A stretch of 64,000 nt of DNA from Boswellia sacra (GCA_013180625.2 SNVD02003451.1:62001-126000); one strand, 5' to 3'; positions 39,188-52,431 are shown, numbered from the stretch's first letter. A program made the numbers and translations. Notes: generated by a model not told the origin, from the letters alone.

Positions 39188-40709
39188 GTTAACACATGAT
39201 AGTCAATACAATGCCATTGGAGATAAGATAGATGAGGTAAGGATGGAGTACTATCGGAATCTTTATAAGTTCCTAATTAAATTGTATATATGACAAATAA
39301 TTGTTATTGGAAAAATTAATTAATTGTTAATGAAATCTTAAGTGCATATATAGGATTAATATCCTTAAATTTAGCCGAGTAGTTACTTGATGGCAACTGA
39401 TACTGATTCCAGCAAAAGTCAAAAGGACCAACCGACTGAATAACTGATAAATATCGTTTTTAGGTAAGGGACAATGAAGAGAAATCATCTGCACCAGACA
39501 GGAACAATACCAGGCTTGATGTGTTCCAGCTTTCTCAGACCGATTATCAATTACAGAAGAATAGAATTGAAGGGTGGTTCTCTCTAGAATTTGAAGAAAA
39601 GAATAATGGTGTAACGTGACACGTCATATCGTGTTGGAGCGAGGCCTATAGTAGAGCCCCAGAGTCCACCAACAAAAGTATGTGGCCTTCTCTATGTGAT
39701 TCCTCGAAGTTAATTAGTGGACATGCTGCAACATCCATTGACATGGGGCCATTTGTCACCTTAGGGAGATGATGATGAGCAATTGTATTGTATAACTAGA
39801 CAAATTGGTTCAGGACTACTGCTGGATATCAATGAGATAAATGGCTGGCTAGACTAGCCAGGCTTTATACAAAAAATATGAGTGCGCGCATTTGATTTTG
39901 CACTTCAGGGAAGAAAGTTACATGATGACTTGCAGTTACCAATTAGCAGAAACAATCATTTCAGGAATTGTTTGGTAAAGTGAGTTTGTAAATTAATTTA
40001 TATATATGATTTCACCCAAGCTATTGGATTCACTTTCACTGTTTACAAAGCTTGTGTAATATCAATTTTGAAAGAGCTGGTAAAAGCTTTCTTCTTCTTC
40101 TCCTTCTCTTTTTAGTTGTTTAATTAAAAGTGCTATTAAAAGTCGATACCCTTTTCTAGATTTGTCTTCAACTATTTTATTTGATGTTTCATCTATTAAT
40201 TTCAGTTTTTGTTGACCGATGGATTAAAAAAATAAAGCAGTTGACCTATTGAATGATGAATCTCATCGGATCTTTTATTTCTCTTTTCTTTCTGAAACAT
40301 TAGCAGTAGATCTTTGAATAGTCTGATTTTAATCTTCTTAAAATCCTGAGCTAGTTAGCATTCATGAACAAGAGAAAAAAGGAAAAAAAAAATATATATA
40401 TATATATCTAATACAATTGCATGATAGTACACTAAATGTCATCTACAATTATCATTATTATTATCTACTATATTCCCAAACACATTTCATCGTGGAAGTT
40501 ATGGGACTTTACAACAAAATATGCAAATTACGCATGGGGAAACGAAGGTAATAAAGGAATAGGTCGGGCGTTGGTAGGGCTAGATGGTTGTGACAGATCT
40601 CACCTTCGGGGCTTGGCTCAGTAGCTGCCTATATACACGGCACAGGCTTGCTTCAAGATCTTTTCAATTATTTCTTTGGCTGCTACTTACTCTATCATGC
40701 AAAAAAGGG

Positions 40710-40713
<4 letters not shown>

Positions 40714-40740
<27 letters not shown>

Positions 40741-40741
40741 T
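40714..40741. repeat. (AT)n microsatellite
   Basis: About fourteen perfect AT units followed by a T-rich stretch. Confidence 0.9.
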
Positions 40742-42536
40742 CTTTTTTTCGGAACCAGCAATGAAATGGCATGGCAAATACAGAAGTTTCTCAGTGTATT
40801 TTTCTCCCTCTCTTCTCCTTCCTTTATCCTATAACTTTCCTATGCAACAAGCATCGTGACATTTTTGATTTGACTATGATACAATTTGTTACAGAATAGA
40901 GATAAAGAAATGTTAATTTAGTGAATAATATATGCGAATGATTCATCTTTTCATAAACCCCAAGACCTTCTCTTAACTATGATAAATTGTCCGATGCAAA
41001 TGAATAACCTCTATTCAAAGCCAATTTGCATTGATCAAAAGCGTTGCAAACATTAGCCCTTAAAAAATGGAGATTTCTAATTTGGTCTAATAGTCTACAT
41101 GATTCAGCTCACTAGAACATCATGATTGAGATAAGTGGGTGAAGTCTCCATTGGTTTTGCATCCAGGACTAATCATTTAACGATGTTGTAATTAAGGAGA
41201 GATCCATCCAAGAGAGAAATGACAGAGATGAGGATGAGGGTTCGACTTTCAAATTCTTTGGTAAATTTTCTAATCCTTACGTTGACTGCAGATCACTTGC
41301 AGTTTGTCAGCTCTAAACTAATTAGCCAGAGAGAGTTCAAAGTTTGTAACAGATATGATTCCATTTCTTGTTTGCCTAGCTAAAGGGTAATTAAAAACAC
41401 ATAGGTGCACACATGGGAGCACTCACATATACACACATAAACAAACAAACAGAAAAAAACATGGTTTAAATGCGCATGCAAGCATGCAGAATGTATATAA
41501 ATAGTTTATTAGCATAAGCTCGATCCCCTATTAAGCAATAATAATTATGAGTTTATAATCTCTAAACAGAGGGAGAGTGGGCAGCAAGGAGAAGAACAAA
41601 AAATATATAAGCAAATATAGTAAGCAAGAACAGCTAGAAAGGCCATTTTGGGATTGGGGATATTAACTAATGCTTTACACATTAGTTTAAGGACATGGGC
41701 TCAGTTCCTGCAATCCTGGCATCTGAAGTAAGAATAAAATACAGCAATAATAGGGGAAGACAAACCATGAAGACAATAACAAATTAGCAAATGGAGTTGT
41801 TTTAAAATGGCTCAAAATTGAATTTTATATTGAGGTTTTGGTGATAGGTGGAGAAGAGGCAAGTACAATTAGTAATAGAGGATGGGGCTAGGGACAGCAT
41901 GCTTGATGAATAGGAAAGGGGTGCGTGCAATGAAACTACAATGTTTCCTATGCATACAACAAGTTTGTCTAGTAAGGAAGAGTGGATGGGGGCACAAGGT
42001 GATAAACCATAACCCACTTATGTTTTGATTCAATCATCAATGCACAATGCTCTATATAAACAACTTAAAAAATTGTGCTCCATACTTGCTTCTGAAAACA
42101 TGTACTTGTTTTGTAAATTGTAAAATAGATTTTCATTTCTTTTGCAATGTTCCATGTCACAAAAGATTAAACAATTTTACCCATCCCAGTGTGTCCATAT
42201 TTGGTCTTTTTCTCAGGTAAAAAGAGAATGGCTTGTCTTTATGATCTGAAAGTTTGCCAGTAAACACTAAACAAACCTAATGGGAAAGACCACAGTCAAC
42301 AATTATCACCACACCAAAAGGGCTACCTGATTAATTAAGAAAATTGGAAACTAAAGATTCTGCTACTCTCGAGCATTGAAGAATTCTAATAGTCTTGTCT
42401 TTTCCATATATAGAATCATCTCAACAGTTTGGATATTCCATGATTTTGAGTGGTGGTGAAGCAAAATAAGCTATAACTACTTTCAATCAATGATGTAAAG
42501 TGATAGTTTAAGGATCGGAAGTCTGGTCATCCTTCA

Positions 42537-42537
42537 A

Positions 42538-42614
<77 letters not shown>

Positions 42615-42653
42615 ATGTATATGTATATATATATATATGTATATATATACATA
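42537..42653. repeat. Compound (AT)n / (GTATAT)n microsatellite
   Basis: 117 bp of AT units alternating with gtatat units, ending exactly where the hAT-like element begins. The transposon seems to have inserted at the edge of this array, since the bases after it (tacacacac) continue a simple repeat. Confidence 0.85.
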
Positions 42654-43381
42654 CAGTGACGGACCTACATACTGCCTGGGCTCCTACTGAAAATTGAAAA
42701 ATTCATCGTAATCCCCTTACTCTATATAGTAACTCTTATACCCTTTTCTTAAAAAACTTAATTAATTTCAAGTTTTACTTATCTTAATTCTTTCACATAT
42801 AAAAACCTTTTCATCCAGGCAATAATATAAGTTTATCTATTAATATAATTAATTGTTACCTTTTTATTCAATTATAGAATTTTAGATTTTTTTAATTCTT
42901 ATTTATTTAGTTTGACATAAATTATATGTTTCTCTTTATGTTTTCTTTTATAGTCTTAAAAAATATATTAATTGTTATTAAAAGAATATAAATTTAAAAA
43001 TCTTGATGAACGATAATAACTAAATCCTTTCATAATTTTTAATACAATTAAATATCATTAAAAAATTATGTATGAGAGACTTAATTTATTTCATTTATTT
43101 GTAATCTTTTTCAATTGGAAAAAAAATATATTATAAAAAAATCTTCTTTGAACAATTACAAATAGAAAATTTGAAAGAAAATCTACTTGTTTGTTGACAT
43201 CAAATTCAAAGAAAATTAATACTCTTTATAAATTATAATTTTGAACACTTATAATTCTAATGTCTTCCTATATGGATATAATTTTATTATTTTTTAATAT
43301 AGTTTCCTACCTTAAATTTTTTAAGTAAATTATAAATATAAAAAGTGACTCATCTCTCATAAATTTTTGGGTCTACCACTG
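42654..43381. mobile_element. Probable non-autonomous hAT-type element (MITE)
   Basis: The left end cagtgacggacc and the reverse complement of the right end, cagtggtagacc, form 12 bp imperfect inverted repeats that start with the CAGTG common in plant hAT elements. The 8 bp flanks tatacata and tacacaca agree at six positions, though both lie in simple repeats. The 728 bp interior is very AT-rich and has no coding sequence. Confidence 0.6.
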
Positions 43382-43864
43382 TACACACACATACATATAC
43401 ATATAAAACCAACCAGGAATATAATTTATGATCCCACATTCTATGAATTGAAATAATTCATAATCTTATACGAGAAAGACATACAAATTATTGATGAGCT
43501 TGTAAAATCAAAGAGGTTCAAATACAGTGTACATAAACAATTCTTCATACAAGTATGTTCTTCCTATATGGACCTAACCGTACTGCTTTCTTATGATATA
43601 TATAAAATACTTGGAATTTCTGAATTAAAAAAAGCTTTTTTCTTTTTCCAATATTGATGTATTTTTCATATACGACAATCGAGTATATATTTAATATGTT
43701 TATTATTTCAATCTCTTGGCTAACCAAAACAGAGCAGCGAATAGAGAAATATGAAGAGAAAAAAGAACATAGAGCAAGTGGTCCACGCGCACCAATACTG
43801 GCTGTATGTGTGGTGTGGGTTGGGGATTGGAAGCGTGCTGGAGGCACTCACGTGTGACGAGGTT

Positions 43865-43873
43865 TTATAAATA
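43865..43873 (+). promoter_or_regulatory. TATA box of the LOG gene
   Basis: ttataaata lies about 280 bp before the start codon. Transcription would begin near 43895-43905, giving a ~250 nt leader rich in GA and GGA repeats. No other TATA-like string between here and the ATG fits as well. Confidence 0.6.
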
Positions 43874-44148
43874 CGCATGAAGAGAGACAGACCCAAGAGA
43901 GTAGTCGTAGTAGTAGTAAGGACTAAGGAGGAGGAGGAGGAGTAGTCCTAGTGGTCAATTAGCAAAGGGGTCTAGTTGATACTCGTATTCTTCTGTCACA
44001 CACATGTATTGCTAACCAAGCTTTCAGACACAACAAGAGAGGAGAGGAGGGAGATTCATTCTTGTCTTCTGTTCTAAGAGTTCGTTTCTGTTTTGTAACG
44101 AAAAACGAACCAAAACATAAGAGAGAAAATTGTTAGAGCTAGGAAAAA

Positions 44149-47100
44149 ATGGAGATAGAGAGTCAAGTAGAGCAGTCCAAGTTTAAGAGGATTTGTGTTT
44201 TCTGTGGGAGTAGCCAAGGCAAGAAGAGTAGCTACCAAGATGCTGCTATAGAGCTTGGCAATGAATTGGTATTAGATAACTCCCCTTCTATTTGTTTTTT
44301 TGTTTTCGTCAAATACTCTTTCTTGGGTTTGTAGTAATGGGCAAGAAACCTTTTTGTAAGTATATATATGAGATGGGTTTTGCCCGAAATCTCTTGGAAG
44401 TAGCTTAAACTTCATCTTTATGGTGTTTTAAACATATTTGTGAATTTTTTTGGGCCTTTTACAGTTTGGTATCCGGATTCAGTCCTTAAAAATTTAACCT
44501 TTCTTCATTCATGGTTGTCTTTATAGCATGCATTGTTTTGTAATATAAATGCGCCTTTCCTTCTCCTCTCTCAATGTCTTTATCAGGAAACAGGAAAAGT
44601 GACATTCCAAATAAGCCCACTTTAGAGATGAATAAGAAATGCTATGTTTTTTCAAGACTGGTGACTGTTACAACTGTTCTTTCATCTTCCCAATTTCACC
44701 TTCACTTCTTCTAGGATTTTTAAAGTCGGGAACTTTAGTGTACAAACAAAGTACTATCTTGTTAAAGGAGTATGAAACAGTCCTTTTCAATTTTATTGGT
44801 CTCTCTGTAGTCTTAGAATAGCTAAATGTTCTCTTAAAAAAACACTGCTTTATCAAACGGTTCGTTTCATGGTATTCCAATAAAGAAGGCTTTATCGGTC
44901 TCCATGTGCTGATTTCATAATGGTATGTTGCAGGTGTCTAGGAACATTGATCTCGTCTATGGAGGTGGGAGCATAGGTTTGATGGGTTTGGTTTCACAAG
45001 CTGTTCATGATGGTGGTCGCCATGTTATTGGGTAGGCCTTCTTTTCCTTCTATTCCTTAACTTTTTCCTTTAATCTTGCACACAAAAACCCCATATATAT
45101 AAACTGATGAAGAAACAAAACCATTGAGTTGGGTTTGTTGTTTTTGTTGGTTTTATTCTCTATTTCAATTGATTTTTGTCATGTTATTGTCTCTCTGCAG
45201 AGTTATTCCCAAGACGCTCATGCCTCGAGAGGTATGTCTGCTCTAACCAGGAAAAAAAAGTCTTGAACCTTTTCCTGTTATATTAAAAACAATAGAAACC
45301 AGACGAAACAGTCCGGCAACGTTCTCTCTCTTTTTCCCCTTCTCTCCACCAAGAATGGCTTTTCCATTCTTCTTCACTTTCTTTTCTACCTCATTTTCTA
45401 TCTTTGTTTCTCAAATCTTTTTTTTCCTAAGTTTGCTTTTCAGCCACTTTAGCTTTCCTTTTTTTTTTTTTAATTCTATATGGTCTTTTTTTTTCTAGGG
45501 TAGTATACTTTTATTGTTGCAGTGTCCCTTTGATCGTTTTCTGTTTGTCTCCATGGACTCTCTATCTCTCTTGATGCAACTTGATGGCCTTATCCTCGAT
45601 GCTACTGCAGTTATTGACACTAGTTCTTCGTATACGCGTGTGTGTGTGTGTATATATATATATATTTGGATTTATGTTATTATCTCTATTTACTCCTGTA
45701 CAAGTATTTTTCTTGTCTTTTCTTCGTCGGCTTCTTCTGTAACTGAGAATTTCTATTTTTATTTGGCTAAAAGAATTCACTTTATACACTTTTTGAATTA
45801 AGTCCACCATTCCTGCAAGCCTCATCATTTCTTCACTGTACAAAACTCCAAACTTCAATCGCTTAATATTTCCTGTGCCTTTTGCAGTTAACAGGTGAAA
45901 CGGTAGGGGAAGTGAAGGCGGTTGCAGATATGCACCAAAGGAAGGCTGAGATGGCTAAGCATTCAGATGCTTTTATTGCCTTACCAGGTTAGTATAAGCT
46001 CTGTCAAATTCTAACATTGACCAAAATCTTAAGCAAATCTGGAAAACTTTATAGAGCATCAGGTGCTTTTGTCTTACTAATTTTAGCATATATAATTGAA
46101 CATTTATGTACTGCTTCCGAGACTAATAGCCAAAGAAGATCAAAGTTTAATGATTGCAAGCGTGATAATCCTGTGTGTAATCCCATTTCCTCAACAGTCA
46201 ATAGTCATCAGCTTGTAAAAGGTCTTTTGAGTTCATCTATTTATATGTGGTTTAGTTTCATAGCCTCATTCACATTTTTCTGCAAATCCCCTGTGTTCAG
46301 TAAGGATATCATTTAAGCCCTGATCTCTAGTATAAGATTGCAGCATACTTTCTATGAAATAGTAGTGAGTTTTAGATTCTAGTGAGTATTGTTGATGATT
46401 AAGCACTTGACATTTTACTTTTTATGGTACTGATATTGCTGTGAGAAAATCTGCATTAAGGCTCAATTGTCACATTCTTTTAAACCTTCTGTCACAAAAC
46501 CCAAGATTCATGATTAGAGAGCAACCCTTCAAACCGAAGTTCTTGACCCATCAACATCTGACACTGAAAATTAGAGTTTATAAGGAAGTCTGTATTATCT
46601 GTGTTTAATATGCTTTTTTCATTTATAATGTAGTCATGTACTTTGTAATGTTGCTGTATACCCATTTTTCCTGCCATATTTAGAGTAGAAGACAGTCATA
46701 ACACCCTCACCAAATAGTTTTTGCCAACTAGCACCTGCAACTAAGAGGAAACCATGTTCTCCCATTCCAAAGACCTCACTTCTATTTCTTTCTTTCTTTT
46801 TTTATTTTTATTTTTATTTATTGCTTCTTCTTCTTTTGTAACCGACTTAAAGACTAATTATTGTCTTGAATCCTGAGGTTTGACAAATTTGAAAGATGGA
46901 GGAAGCAAGGATATAACAGTCATTTTATTTTTCATGGGGACTTCTTTAAGGCATAGCTTTAAGGGGGAGAAGAGAGAGAGGGAGAGGGAGAGAACCTTGT
47001 AATATGATAATATGAGAGACATTATTACCTAAAAGAGTTGGCAGAAGATTGTGCCTGTGTTCACAGGGGATGGGAGCCATAAATACCATGTTTTGAAATG

Positions 47101-48654
47101 TGGGAAAAAAGGCATGGGCTAAAATGGTCATTATGCACTTTATGGTTCATGCCATAAACCTATCAAATGAAGAGTAGTTGAAGTGGACTGTAATAATCCT
47201 TACTCCTTAAATAAAGACATTTTTGCACTAGGCTTAAAATGAGCAGAGTGAACTGACAGTTGAAATCAGTCTTTTTACTTCATAGCACTAGGAAGTTAAT
47301 GATTATTAGTGTAGGCCTTTATCCCTAGTCTAGTGCATGTCTCTTCTGTTCTCTTTCAATTTTATTAGCTAAGTTTTCAAAGGGATTTCTTTTGTTTTTA
47401 CTTTTCAAATGCCCTTTCTCTTTCCCTTTCTCAAAGTCTTAACTGAATTTTTGTATTTTCCTTTTGTAAATAGTTTTGGAAGATTTAGTAACAGGGATCG
47501 GTAGTAAAAATGAATGACTACGATATGGTAAAATTTCAGATCAAGAAAAGATTCTAATCCCTCTCAACCATTTAGCACCGATTCTGATATAAAAAAAATG
47601 TTGATTTTGTGGATCAAATTACCATCCCAAATGTTGACTTGTCATGTTCTGAATACGATCTGTAATTTCTAATTCAAATTAAGATTTTCATAGAAAAGTC
47701 TCATCTGAGATGATACGCAGGTGGATATGGAACTCTGGAAGAACTACTTGAGGTGATTACATGGGCTCAACTGGGGATACATGACAAACCAGTATGTCAC
47801 TTCGTTTATATATATAAAAATCTTTTTTATCACTATAATTCTTTGATTGATTTATGCGGCTAATGGTGTTATATATGTGTAAATATATATATACATTCAT
47901 TTTTTGTAGGTGGGATTGCTGAATGTTGATGGATACTATAATTCCCTGCTCTCATTTGTTGACAAAGCTGTGGAAGAGGGGTTTATTAGTCCAAGTGCAC
48001 GCCAAATCATTGTTTCTGCACCAACAGCAAAGGAGTTAGTCGAGAAATTGGAGGTATAATGAGATGCATTTAGATGTCTGCTTCTCTTCATTATTGCTTT
48101 AGGAGAGTGATTCTGGGGTTTCAGAACTTTGTTTGCTCTTTCCCTCTGCTTCAAGCTGCATTCTTCTAAGTTTGAAAGGGCTCAATTGTTTTTAGTCAAA
48201 GCTACACTATGTGACTTAAATCTTTTGAATGTACTGTAGTTCCAGATATCTGAGGAAAAGTCAAATGCTCATTGAAATTCCAAATTTTTTCATTTAAATA
48301 AATTTGATATCAGAGGAAAAATACAAAATGTGTTAGACAAGACGAGTGCCAATATGCGCTAAAGATTTGTAAGCGTATTGGTCACTTCCAAACTGGCCGC
48401 AAAGCAGATGGACAGATTAATCTTTTCCAATTTGCATGTTTAAAAGCATTCAAGTTGCCTATTAGTGCGTTCATCTTCATCCCTATGTATTGCCATTTAA
48501 ATTTAGTGTTTGCTAGGGTGAATATTGTGTTATCTCTCATATTTACTTCTCAATACTATAGGCGTATGTCCCCTGCCATGAAAGAGTTGCTTCAAAGTTG
48601 AGTTGGGAGATGGAGCAGCTTGGCTATCCTCAAAAGTATGATATATCTAGGTGA
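44149..48654 (+). CDS. LOG3: Cytokinin riboside 5'-monophosphate phosphoribohydrolase, LOG family (LOG3/LOG1-like)
   Basis: Seven exons with GT..AG introns: 44149-44268, 44934-45031, 45201-45231, 45888-45987, 47721-47791, 47910-48053, 48562-48654 (218 residues, the usual LOG length). It starts [20 protein letters not shown]. The Rossmann-type motifs CGSSQGKK and [10 protein letters not shown] are followed by the catalytic region MHQRKAEMA (98-106) and the family signature PGGYGTLEE (116-124), carrying the Arg and Glu used in catalysis. The enzyme removes ribose 5'-phosphate from cytokinin nucleotides to release active free bases in cytosol and nucleus. It has been annotated as lysine decarboxylase in older databases, which is wrong for this family. 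Intron 4 is unusually long (1.7 kb), and intron 3 has a GT/AT microsatellite near 45640-45664. The symbol is by similarity; LOG1 is as likely by sequence. Confidence 0.94.
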
Positions 48655-51210
48655 CTGAGGACCGCTGCGTTGAGCATAGATGGAATTTCTAAGGTTCTAA
48701 TTTTGAAAATTCCGAATTTCGAATGTGGAGAGTTTCTTTTTGTAAATTAATGAATGACCTCAAAATGGGAAGCTTCAACATTCCCTATTTGTGGAAATCT
48801 GGTTTCAATTTAAGTTGTAAGTAGCTAAAGGGCTTATGAACAGTCCATTTTATAATTTTAACTAAGTTATTGTGATCATTCCTGTTTATAATTTTAACTG
48901 GTTATATGTTTCCCCGACGTCATTTACTTTTCATTACTTTATTATTTTCCTTTTTGTTGGAAAGGATTAACATGTTCTGCGAAAGGAGGACAGAAAGGAA
49001 CTCACATGAAAGCTAACAGCATAATTTGCTCAGTTTAAATAATGCAATGGTCCCCAAGTGAAAATGAGTGGTTTTTCTTGGGATATTGAGACTCTTATTA
49101 TTATGGCATTTGCAAGCTGCAAAGTTGCATTTCTAAGATGGTCATCTTCAAGAATCATAACTTCTTAGTTTGTCAAAACTATTCCATATTTGATTTACTG
49201 ACTTTTATTGGCCAACAACTTGTGGAAAACTTAATTTTTTTGGTTCATAAGCACGTAAATTATTTATCGGCAAACATGTTGAATGCATAGAATTGAATGA
49301 GAAGCAGAATCAATGATCCAATGAAAAGGGAACTAAGTGCCATTGATTAATAGAGCGGAGAATGGCCCTATTGTGTAAGAAACATGTCCGAGTCTTTCTA
49401 CAACTACTTGTTTGCTGGTCATGGTATGAGCTATGAGCAGCGGACAGGGGTAACAAACCCAGGAAACAGGTAACTGAAGGGGGCCAGGTGTCATTGAATG
49501 GAAGAGAAAAGAGAGGGGGCCTCTTTGCTTGTTCAGACTATGAGTTACCGTCCAACATATCCGACGACGACAGTTGTCACAAAGGGCCATATATTAATGA
49601 TGTAATTAGAAAGGGAAGGGAAGATCATGTACCAAGAAGATTTTTAGAAGGCTATAAAAGAATGAAACTGAAATGATGTTGACACATGAAAAAGGAAGAA
49701 ATAAAACCACAACTGTAAGTTCATTCAACTTATTATCTATGTAAAAGCATTCATTTTGGTTTAAAGATGCTATTGAAGGAAGATGAAATTAAAACACCGT
49801 AGGCCCATATCTTTGCACTGGCCTTGATTAGTAGTTAATCAACAAAACTTTTTATGCATACATAGACACACAACCATGGGGCTTTATTTGGATGAAATTT
49901 GTGTGTGTGCGCACATGTGCCGCCGTGTGTGTGTATATATATTTATTTATTTATAGATTTCCTAAAAAGTATCCTATACGTTAGAAGACAATTCATATAT
50001 ATAATTTAAGAATATTCTTTATGGAACGTATGTTTGACACTTTACTCCCTTTATTTTGATTTTATTATCTTTAAAATGTTAAAAAATTATAGTATTTTGA
50101 TTTTGACTCGATGAATATATCATATCATGTGAAATAGGCTGTTAAAATCTTGCACTTGGCTAAATATTCACCGTTAGTGTATGAAACAAGTTTTAGCAAG
50201 TATAGTAATGTTATGAATAACATTTTATCCCACCTTTTCCTAGAAGAAGGAAAGGACAAAACTATAATGCAAGTGACAATAAACCTATGGAAGTATGGGC
50301 AGGCCAGGATCGATAAGAAGTGTGACAGGATTTTTGATATACAAAAATAATTAACATGGAGGATGATTGTATCAGCAATAGTAGGCAAAAAGAAGCGTTA
50401 GACCTAGAGATTTAGGATGTGAATTCTAGGTTTAAAGTGAAATTATTCTATGGAAAAGCAACTTAATTTCAATTTTTTGAGTGCCAAGTGTTCTTTTATC
50501 TGCTATGGCTCTTCGGCTTGGAATTTTCTTGAGTCCCATTACTAGAATCTCTCTTCTTTTATTATGCCCCACTACCTTCACTATGGATTTTTTTGTTTTA
50601 GGCCATCAACAAAACTAGCCTTGTAATCATGATCTCGAGCCTCAATGCCATAATCTCCAATGTAGAGGGAAAGGCACAAGTTCAAAATCTCCATATGAGA
50701 TTATGGGAAGTCATTGTTCCGCAAGATGATAGTTGAATATATAGATATCCTAATTTACTGTTCTATCTCATATTTTATACTTTATGTTGAATTGCCTGTT
50801 CAAGATATTTTTCATACTTTTCAGGATCAGCATATGCAGTATTTCGTCGTGCCTTTTTCTTGAAGAGTGAAATTCCAAACATGTTGTTCTAACCTTCGAA
50901 TTACTGTCATTCATATAGGCCGAACCTGGACCTTGACCCAATATCCAATGGCTTTTCTTCCATCTGGGCTTTGACTTAAACTTCATAGCAGCCCACCACC
51001 TGCACCATTTTTATCTATTTCTAGTCTTTCCAGGACCAAATTTATGTGAGATGGAAAAGATTAGTCCCTTTCGTCAGCCAAGCAAGATGTTACTGCAAAG
51101 CCAATTTTTGTGAATCCAATTAGCAATTTCATGACATATATTATATGGCGAAGACACAAAAGATTGTCACAATATTATCAACTTTCAAAGTACTCTATAT
51201 TATAAATATG

Positions 51211-51261
<51 letters not shown>

Positions 51262-51505
51262 AACAGACAATACGTTCTTATAACAGCTGCTTCCTAGCTT
51301 TGTTTTGTTCAGCCTTGCAATTGGTTTACCTAATGAAACTATTACTGCCAACTCTGTGCTAAAAATCCATCAACCTACCTTTCATTATTTTTTTCTCCCA
51401 CTATAAGAACCCATATGGCTCTTCATCAATCATCATTCACTTGTACAACTAGTCTAGTCAAGCCTGAACAAGTACCTGCACTTCAAACCAATACAAAGAG
51501 TGGCA
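48655..51505. other. Spacer between LOG and the laccase pseudogene, no gene recognised
   Basis: LOG 3' untranslated sequence comes first, then AT-rich DNA without recognisable genes. A perfect AT microsatellite of about 21 units sits at 51214-51255. The laccase promoter should lie in the last few hundred bases. Confidence 0.5.
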
Positions 51506-51810
51506 ATGCACCATCATTGGTGTTCAGCATCCCTCTTTCTCATCATCTGCTTTATCCGGTGTCTTTCATTTCTAAGTGATGCAGCAGTGATGAAGTATCA
51601 TTTTGATGTGGGTATCAGTGTGTTACTATTGTACTTAATCTTCTATGGTTTCCATCACTATAGAACTTAAATCTTTCTAAAATATTACCACTTAATGTTA
51701 ACATTCTTCTTTTTTTTTTTATATATATTTTTCAGATACAAGTCAAGAATGCAAGCAGGTTGTGCTGTGCCGAACCCATTGTTACGGTAAATGGAATGTT
51801 TCCGGGACCT

Positions 51811-51815
51811 ACTAT
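51811..51815 (+). repeat. Target-site duplication, left of the copia element
   Basis: ctatc, identical to 56629-56633 and part of laccase exon 2 (the codons for PTI). Confidence 0.88.
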
Positions 51816-52429
51816 CTGTTATGCACAGCGGAAGCGATAAGCAACAAAACAACCAAATGCACAACACAAACTATGCTAGATAATTGAATATAATAGCAAC
51901 TAAAGAGGCAACCAATCAACCACAATGCAGAAATAGAACTAACACCAAGATTTAACGAGGTTCGGTATAAATACCTACGTCCTCGGGCGTCGCTGAAAAA
52001 ACTTTCCACTATCTTCGAAGAGAATTACAAACTTTTGGGCCACAATACAAATTTCACAACTATTGGGCCAAACTGTAATTACTCAAATAGTTGGGTCAAA
52101 CTGTAATTACTCAAACAATTGGGCAATACTACAAATACCCAAAACAAAAGCCCAACTATTTGGGTAATTGTAGTTTGGCCCAATAGTTGTGAAATTTGTA
52201 TTGTGGCTAAAAAGTTTGTAATTCTCTTCGAAGATAGTGGAAAGTTTCTTCAGCGACGCTCGAGGACGTAGGTATTTATACCAAACCTCGTTAAATCTTG
52301 GTGTTATTTCTATTTCTGCATTGTGGTTGATTGGTTGCCTCTCTAGTTGCTATTATATTCAATTATCTAGCATAGTTTGTGTTGTGTATTTGGTTGTTTT
52401 GTTGCTTATCGCTTCCGCTGTGCATAACA
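51816..52429. repeat. 5' terminal palindrome of the copia element: RC(U5)-R-U5
   Basis: The left arm (about 51816-52095) begins tgttatgcacagcgg. It is the reverse complement of the right arm (about 52150-52429), which ends ccgctgtgcataaca directly before the primer site. About ten mismatches are visible in 280 bp. The loop 52096-52149 contains acaattgggcaatactac, which recurs in the 3' end loop. The right arm stands where U5 belongs. The left arm stands where U3 should be but has no similarity to the U3 at 56126. Confidence 0.92.
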
Positions 52430-52431
52430 AT

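Larger units (their letters stand above)
32403..43864. other. Long gene-poor interval between the CNGC and LOG genes
   Basis: About 11.5 kb in which I recognise no protein family, tRNA or known miRNA. It starts with the CNGC 3' untranslated region. It contains several AT microsatellites and one probable hAT-type MITE (42654-43381). The longest open frames (38077-38364 on +, 43545-43847 on -) show no domain and no splice context. The final stretch is the LOG promoter. Confidence 0.5.

Noticed and set aside
43545..43857. Overlapping frames on both strands before the LOG gene
   Set aside because: They lie in the promoter region, just upstream of the TATA box, and show no family similarity.
44149..48654. 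Lysine decarboxylase annotation for the LOG gene
   Set aside because: The PGGYGTLEE signature and length define the LOG phosphoribohydrolase family; the decarboxylase label is a historical misannotation.
51816..52429. 5' palindrome as a separate nested insertion of an inverted solo LTR
   Set aside because: The target duplication lies at the outermost ends of the whole element, no second duplication is seen at the loop, and the 3' end shows the mirror-image arrangement.
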